64,000 nt of DNA from positions 6,362,279 to 6,426,278 of the forward strand of contig OZ020622.1 of the NCBI GenBank assembly GCA_963971575.1. Direction: 5' to 3'. The position numbers and the translations under genes were made by a program. The notes below the pieces were generated by a model, which had not been told where the DNA came from, did no database searches, and worked only from the letters and a program-made list of their open reading frames with translations. Shown piece after piece: positions 40,201 to 47,500 of the stretch (positions are counted from its first letter, which is position 1; each line of letters opens with the position of its first letter). The DNA is from Liopterus haemorrhoidalis (Eukaryota; Arthropoda; Insecta; Coleoptera; Dytiscidae).

Positions 40201-43200
40201 AGATATTATTTTTAGCTCGACTTGAGAATTCGATCACAAACATCTGTTTGGTCTCGTTATCCAGGAGGGTTATGTCCGGCTTAGCGTCAGTAACCTCGAG
40301 GTGGGGAGGAGTAATTCCAATAAATGCATAACTTGGAATTTTCCACCACCGACTCTAAGTCAGAAGGGACGCACGGTATAACCGGTATTTGGTCAATAAT
40401 ATAAGCATGTCTAAGATGGTAGTAGAGCACGTGGAGAGCAGCATTATGTCGAGACACGTAGCTCGACGCTGCAAGAGATGGACAAGCATCTCGACGCTTC
40501 AAGATATGGACAAACAGCTAGAATTTGCATAATGGTTTTAGGATGGTGGTGGCACAACCTACAGAGTGTGGACTCCGCCATTTGGATTATACGGGTCCTA
40601 TACGCCAAAGTAATTACACCATCCTGACACACAAACTCAAAATCTTCTGTTTCGGATCTCAAACCAGCAGACTTAAGAAACGAGAACGTGAGTTCGGTAG
40701 ACAACTCTAGAGCAATTTACCTCGTCAGGATTCAAATTACACATCGGAAAAAACTGATAAGACTTCCGCTCCAAGGATTTCCGGTTAAGCGTGTGTTGCG
40801 GGTTGCCCCTCCCCGAGCTAGTACTCCCCCTGTTACCCTACTCATATCTCAGAAGCATATACCATAAAAGTGCAGAGTGCCAAAACTAGTAAGCAGTTTT
40901 TAAATAAAAATAGTGAAAATTTAAAATGTTCGTTATTTCAATCTTATTTCCAAGGTGAAGAACCTGCCGTTTCGCTGGATTAAGTGGCAATGTACAATCT
41001 GCACACAACTTTATAATTTCATCCAGATCACTTTGAAGTAGGGAGCGATTAAGTAATGTAGATTTTCCGGTCATCAGCGCACATATGCTTTTTAGATGAA
41101 AGAAGGTTTATGAGATCGATGATAAAAATAATGAATTAAATTGGGCCAATGACGTTTCCTTGAGGAACCCCACTAGTACTACGTCTTATTACACCTTGGT
41201 GATCGGAGTAACAAGAACCAACTCTTTCTCAAAATGTTTGGTTGGTATGAATTAAATTGGGCCAATGACGCTTCCTTGAGGAACCCCACTAGTACTACGT
41301 CTTATTACACCTTGGTGATCGGAGTAACAAGAACCAACTCTTACTCAAAATGTTTGGTTGGATAAATACACAATTATCCAGGTTAGAAGATTGCCTTTAT
41401 TATCGTGGTGATCTAATTTGGCGAATAACCGTCTAAATCCAACTCTATCGAACGAAAAATTGAAGTAACATCTACTTGTTGAAGAAACTACAAGAGTATT
41501 AGATAAATTAAATGAGTGTCATATTTAATCAATGACCTTGTCAACAAATGTGACATACCGGTCTACAAGCTTTTAAATACCTTCCGCAATATATTTCTTT
41601 GGTTGTTCTCAGTGCCGCTGACTTTTATTCTTATGCTTCTATTCGAATTTTTAAAGCAAAGATAAAGATTTTTTTGTGAAAATGTTATTAAAAGTAAAAA
41701 TCCAATTTAAAACAAATTCTTTTCCACAAATGATTCTCCATATTTTTCCATGCATTGGAATACATTGTTGTGGTTGCATATTTATGAAGAATTCCTTCTC
41801 GTTTGTTGAATACTTCCCCCAGATTTTATATTTGATTTGCATGCAGAGTATTGCTTTAGAAAAATGTTCTTACTTTTGAAAAATGAACATCAAACATAAA
41901 ACCTTTTATTGTCAAAGTCACATATTACAGCAAATATTGTAAAATGCATTAAATAAATATTACAGTGCACGAATAGCCACTGTATGATTTATAATGGTGA
42001 AAATATTTTATTAAAGTTATTTTCGAATAAATATATATATTTTGAAATGTTCAAAAAGAACTTTTATATTACAGTGTATACAGGACAAATAAGTACTGGG
42101 TGGACTATTATTTTATGTACCATCGTGCGTAAATTAAACTCTTTACGCACACATTGCAGTGTCTAAAATGGTACTTTTAAGTACTAGTCAATAAAGCATT
42201 TACTTTACACACTAATGCTTAAAAGCTGGATTGGGGAGTCGGAGTCGGAGTCAACTCCACTCCGACTTACAACATCTAATTTTGTATTTATTATTTCTCT
42301 TCAATAATCCAAAATAAATTCAAACCAATTTTTAAGTGTAAAGATATCTTTTCTTTCTCGATTTGTTTCTTTATATTTATTTAATTTATTCTAGAAAAGT
42401 AAATGGTATGTTTTTATCATTTCATCAAAAAAATAAAATAAAATAAAATAAATAAATAAATAAATAAACAAATAAATTACATTCAATCGCCAACGATAAT
42501 TGTTAAATTAATGATACGAAATAAATAACTGTTTATGGTGATAAACTAATACCCTTTTCACACTAGACCTTTAAGACGAGTGAACTTAAAGTTCACTGAT
42601 GTTTAAGATCGGTATGCTTTCACACTTGATGTTTAAATCTCTGGTGCTGTCATCAGCTACAGTAATTTTGTCCTTAAGTTACCGTCATGAAATTACCAGT
42701 TTTGAACTGTCTGCGCAGACGCACATTTTGAATTATTATAAACAAATAAGGATATTTCATTTCATTCTACAATAAAGACACTACAATAAAGAATATATTA
42801 CACCTGTATTAACATGTAAGTCGATACATTTTATCTCAATTATTGTAGCTCTGTATTTTATTAAACACATTATTAAAATAAATAATTTTATTATAACAAC
42901 AAGTATAAACTTCTTATATCGTCGATATAATACAGTATTCTTGTTTATGATAATATAAAATGTTGACAGCACAAATTCAAGGAGTATTTTTTTATAATAG
43001 AAATTAAGTTGGCAATGCGGACGAAGTTTAAGACGCAGATCTCTGTCTTAAACATCGCTTGTATTTAGACGAGGCCATACGGTTTCACATTAGCGTTTAA
43101 AGATACATTCACTTTAACATCCGATCTTAAAGATCTAGTGTGAAAAAGGTATCAGTGTACGCACATGTCAACAGTGGTTTAAAAAATTTAAGTCAGGAAA

Positions 43201-44513
43201 TTTATGCTTGGATGATGAATTTCGATCTGGTAGGACTTATAAAGGAATAATTTCTTGTGAGATGTTAAAACCGGGGCAAAGTGTTAATTCTGATCTGTAC
43301 TGTGAACAATTGGATCGACTGAATCATAACTTGACCAGAAATCGGCCAGAAATTGTGAATAGAAGAGGAGTTATTCTTCAAGGCGACAATGCCTGACCTC
43401 ATTCATCAAAACAGGACACGTAAAAAAAAATCCGAGCTTGATTGGGAGGTTCTAACACACCCACCCTACTCACCAGACATTTCATCCTCCGACTATCAAT
43501 TATTTCGGTCACTGGAACACTTTTTAAGAAACAAGACACTTAGAGATATGAACCATGTTAAAATGAGCCTTGAACATTTTTTTCCTTAAAAAAATCAGGA
43601 ATTTTATAAATCGGGAATATTTTCTCTTCCTGATAAATGGCAGAGTGTTGCAGATCACAATAGTAACTATGTTACTCAATAAAGTACAGTTTTCTTTCGA
43701 TTTGTTTCTATTTTAATAATACCAAATAAACGAAAAAACTTTCCGGTACATCTAATATCTTAAAAAGACTAATTACGTCCGGTCTCTAATAATAAAGTCA
43801 TTATTACATTATTAAAACACGCATTAAACTCGGTAGTTAATATTCAACTATTTATAACCAAAAAGATGATGGAGAATTCGCTGTTGTAAACATTTTATTA
43901 TCTGTAGTGGACTGTATATTGGTCAGAAGGATTATCAAATTATCTATAAAGTTCTAAATTTTGAGTAGCAAATAAAATTTATCATATGTTCAATAATACT
44001 TTATTTGAATCATAAAATGGTTTATACCTAATTCGCAATTATTTTTCATGAAATTATCTTTATAAGGCCATACCAAAAATTAACTTTCAAAATGGTTTCT
44101 TTGATAGGTCGTTTTAAAAAATATACTTAACTTTATTATCGTCGACTTCACCTGGGTAAAAGAGTAAAAGCTTATCGTTTAGTGACGCAAGACGCAATAT
44201 CATATTTTACACTCGGTTATTTTGGTTGTAATTTTTTATCACCTGACTCTAAACCCGGTTATATTTTAAGTTATTACTACATGGGTGTATCTTACTCTTC
44301 GTTTAGACGAGGGGTTCCAAACCTTTTACACGCGTTGACCCACACCAAGAAATTATTCCATTTCATCGACCCGCTTGTTAATTGAAACACACTAGAAAAC
44401 TTTAAAAATAGAGATGAGGACCTTTTTTTTAGGTTGTTATTTGTATTTTAGAAGTGAGGACCACTTTAGGGTTCTGTAGGTATGACCAAAAAACCCTTAT
44501 ACCGTCATTTGTC

Positions 44514-44557
<44 letters not shown>

Positions 44558-47500
44558 GTTCGGTAAACATTGTAGCCAAACGGCTAAACCTAGAGAGTTG
44601 AAATTTGGCATGCTTATACAACTCTTTGACCCGCACATAGGAAAAATACTAAAACATCTAAAAAACATATCTCCCTAAAAATATAAACAAATATAGACCG
44701 GGAGCTCATGACAGTTTTTTGTCTCCGATTTCATACAGCATGCCTTTTGGAGGAGAGAATATTTACCCTGTGACAACAAAAAAGGGATGGTACTAAACCC
44801 CTGCACGCTTTCCGGTCATAGAGAAAATTGCATTTCCACTTATATACAAAATTTTAATATGTGCTAATCGAAAAAAAAAATATTTTTTAAACTCCGTGTA
44901 GGGTATCAAATGAAAGCCCTTAGTACGTGGATTAACGATCAAAATTTTATTTTTGCAAAATAAATTATTTTGAAGCGATTTTTGCCAAAATTGTGCAAAA
45001 AAAATAATTGTCCCACACCCTGTAACCCAGATGGTTAAACCCAGATGAACTAAAAATGTGAAAAAGTTCTAAGTAATGTACATTAGTGTGAACCGGAATA
45101 GTACAACAGCAATTTTTGATCAGATTATGTTTTCGGAAAATAACGCATTTTTTGTGTTTTTAACTAAAATATGTTAAATATTTAATTCGCTATGTAACAC
45201 AGTAGATAAGTAAGCGCTCGTAGCGTAGTGCGTTGTGTCGTCGCTTCGTAATTTGCAAACTAGAGTTCGATTTCTGTCAATTCTAATTTTTCTGTTTTTT
45301 TTTGCATTTTTATTTTGTTTAAATTATTTTGTCAAAATTCTAGTTATATTTTGGTTAATGTTGCATTTAATTTTTAAAAGCGTAAATTTAATAACTAGTG
45401 GGAAGTGTAATTTAGTGGGAAATTATAATTTAATTCTATGTTTGAATGTATACGAAATAAGAGGGCGGGGTTTATGATTTAAGCAACCAATGGAAGCCAT
45501 AGGCGCAATTTTCAAAATCTTAATGAACCTTGCTATATAAAAAAAATACTGCACATATTTAGAAACTTAAATAATGGTATTAGGCATTCGACTTAAAATT
45601 CATAAAAAAATATTTAGACATAAAATTTGTTTTGGCATCTCAAATAATCATCATTCAGTTACTAAATACCTGCAAAACCCTCAAATGTGTGAAAATTCAC
45701 ACTTCACATAAATTTTTTTTACTGGGTACTTCTAGGGCACTTCTAGCAAAATTTTGTTTCGATACGATACCGGTATCGATACTTTTTATTCGATATTATT
45801 GATACTCAAATATCGATACTTTCTCAGTACGTATATCCCTACCCACGGACCGGCCCCCTGAAATTCAATCACGAGCCTGCACTGTTATTCATGTTTTTTA
45901 TTAAACTATAACAATTTCCTTCATATGCTACATACATTAATTTTTTTAATACAGTTTTTACAAACATTGTAACAGTTTTTTTAGGTCAGTTTGACAGATA
46001 TATGTCAAAGTTATAAGCAAGGCCATTTCTTCTAGTAAATAATGTCGTATTTTACGCATGTGAACTTCGATGACAATATAAAACTTTTCTCGATGGTTTA
46101 CTCTAAATCGACTTTCTTTTCAAAGCTATTCTCTTATAAAAATCTAATATTTTTGCCATTTTATTCTCAATTTTATTTATATATCTCATGAAAATCTTCA
46201 CATTCAAAACATTTCCATTTTAAAAATCGTAAAAACAGTAGTTTAACAACTTTTAAAATTAAAGTAAATATTTGCTTTGAGTCGGACATATCCAGATGCT
46301 TTTTTACTTTTATTTACCCTGTTTTGTTTAACCGAGATCACCTGTTAAGACATGTCATTTGCTTGTGTTTTAAATAAATGTGTCATAAATTGTACAAGGT
46401 GTCTCAAAAGAAATTTTATATTTAGTGGATCGATTAAAAAAAAAGTAAGCCGTATATAGAAAAAATGTTTATTAATTATAGAAATACACTTTTTGGGGAT
46501 TTATTTCTTAAAAATAATATCGTCTAAATGTAGACTCTCGCGTTCTCGGCACTCATTTAATCGAACAGTAAAATTACTTATGACGTCTCGGCAGATGGAC
46601 TCAAGGATGGCTGCCATTTCGTGACGGATATTTTCTTTCAAATGCGCCAGTCAAGTCGGTTTAGTGGCATAAACTTTAGATTTAAGATAACCCCATAGGA
46701 AAAAGTCCATAGGGGTTAAATCTGGACTGCGTGGAGGCCAATTTATGTCACCTCTCCGGGAGATCAATTTGCCTGAGAATTAAGCCTCTGACTGGCATCT
46801 TGGGGCTTTAATTCTTGCACCAATTGAATTTTGTAGGGGTGCAGCTTTAGGTCTTTGTGCATAATGCGATGTAATGATGATTTATGCACATTTAAAGCAC
46901 TTGCGCGCTTCCGAATTGAAAGGTTCGGGTCGTCACGAACAGACTGTTTAACATTCTCCACGTTTTCTACCGTTCTTGATGACCTAGGTCGCCCAGATTT
47001 TGATTTATCCAGCGTTGTACCAGTCTCTTCAAACTTTTTAACCCAATGTCGAATGAGAGGAATGCTTGGCGCATCATTTAAGTGGAGAAAACCTCGAATA
47101 CTGCAGAATTTTCTACGCGCTACAGTCGCCGAATCACCGTTTTTGTAAAACTCTCGAACGCATAACGCGCGGTCTGCTCCCGAGAAACGCTCCATAGCGA
47201 CTGAATTTCCAAGAGCCAAGCTACCGATTGGCATAACCCCCGCGCCCCTCAGATACGTTGCGTTCACGCAGTAAGCTAAATAAATATAAAATTTCTTTTG
47301 AGACACCTTGTATTTGTCAAACATAATTTGTTTCATTTTCAATATATTTAAAACTAATTGTTTTAATCTTTATTATGTTTCTTACCTCATGGCTGGTTCG
47401 GCGTTATTTAAACTATCTAAATAATATCCATCCTTTAACACGTCAGGATAATCTTGTTCTGAATCCTGGATTTCGGATCCTGAAGCTCGAATGCAGGCTA

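Noticed and set aside
44466..45709. Classing the DINE-like family as a simple TIR MITE
   Set aside because: The inverted repeats are subterminal, followed by terminal hairpins and an adjacent microsatellite, and no target duplication is visible; a Helitron/DINE-type assignment fits better but stays provisional.
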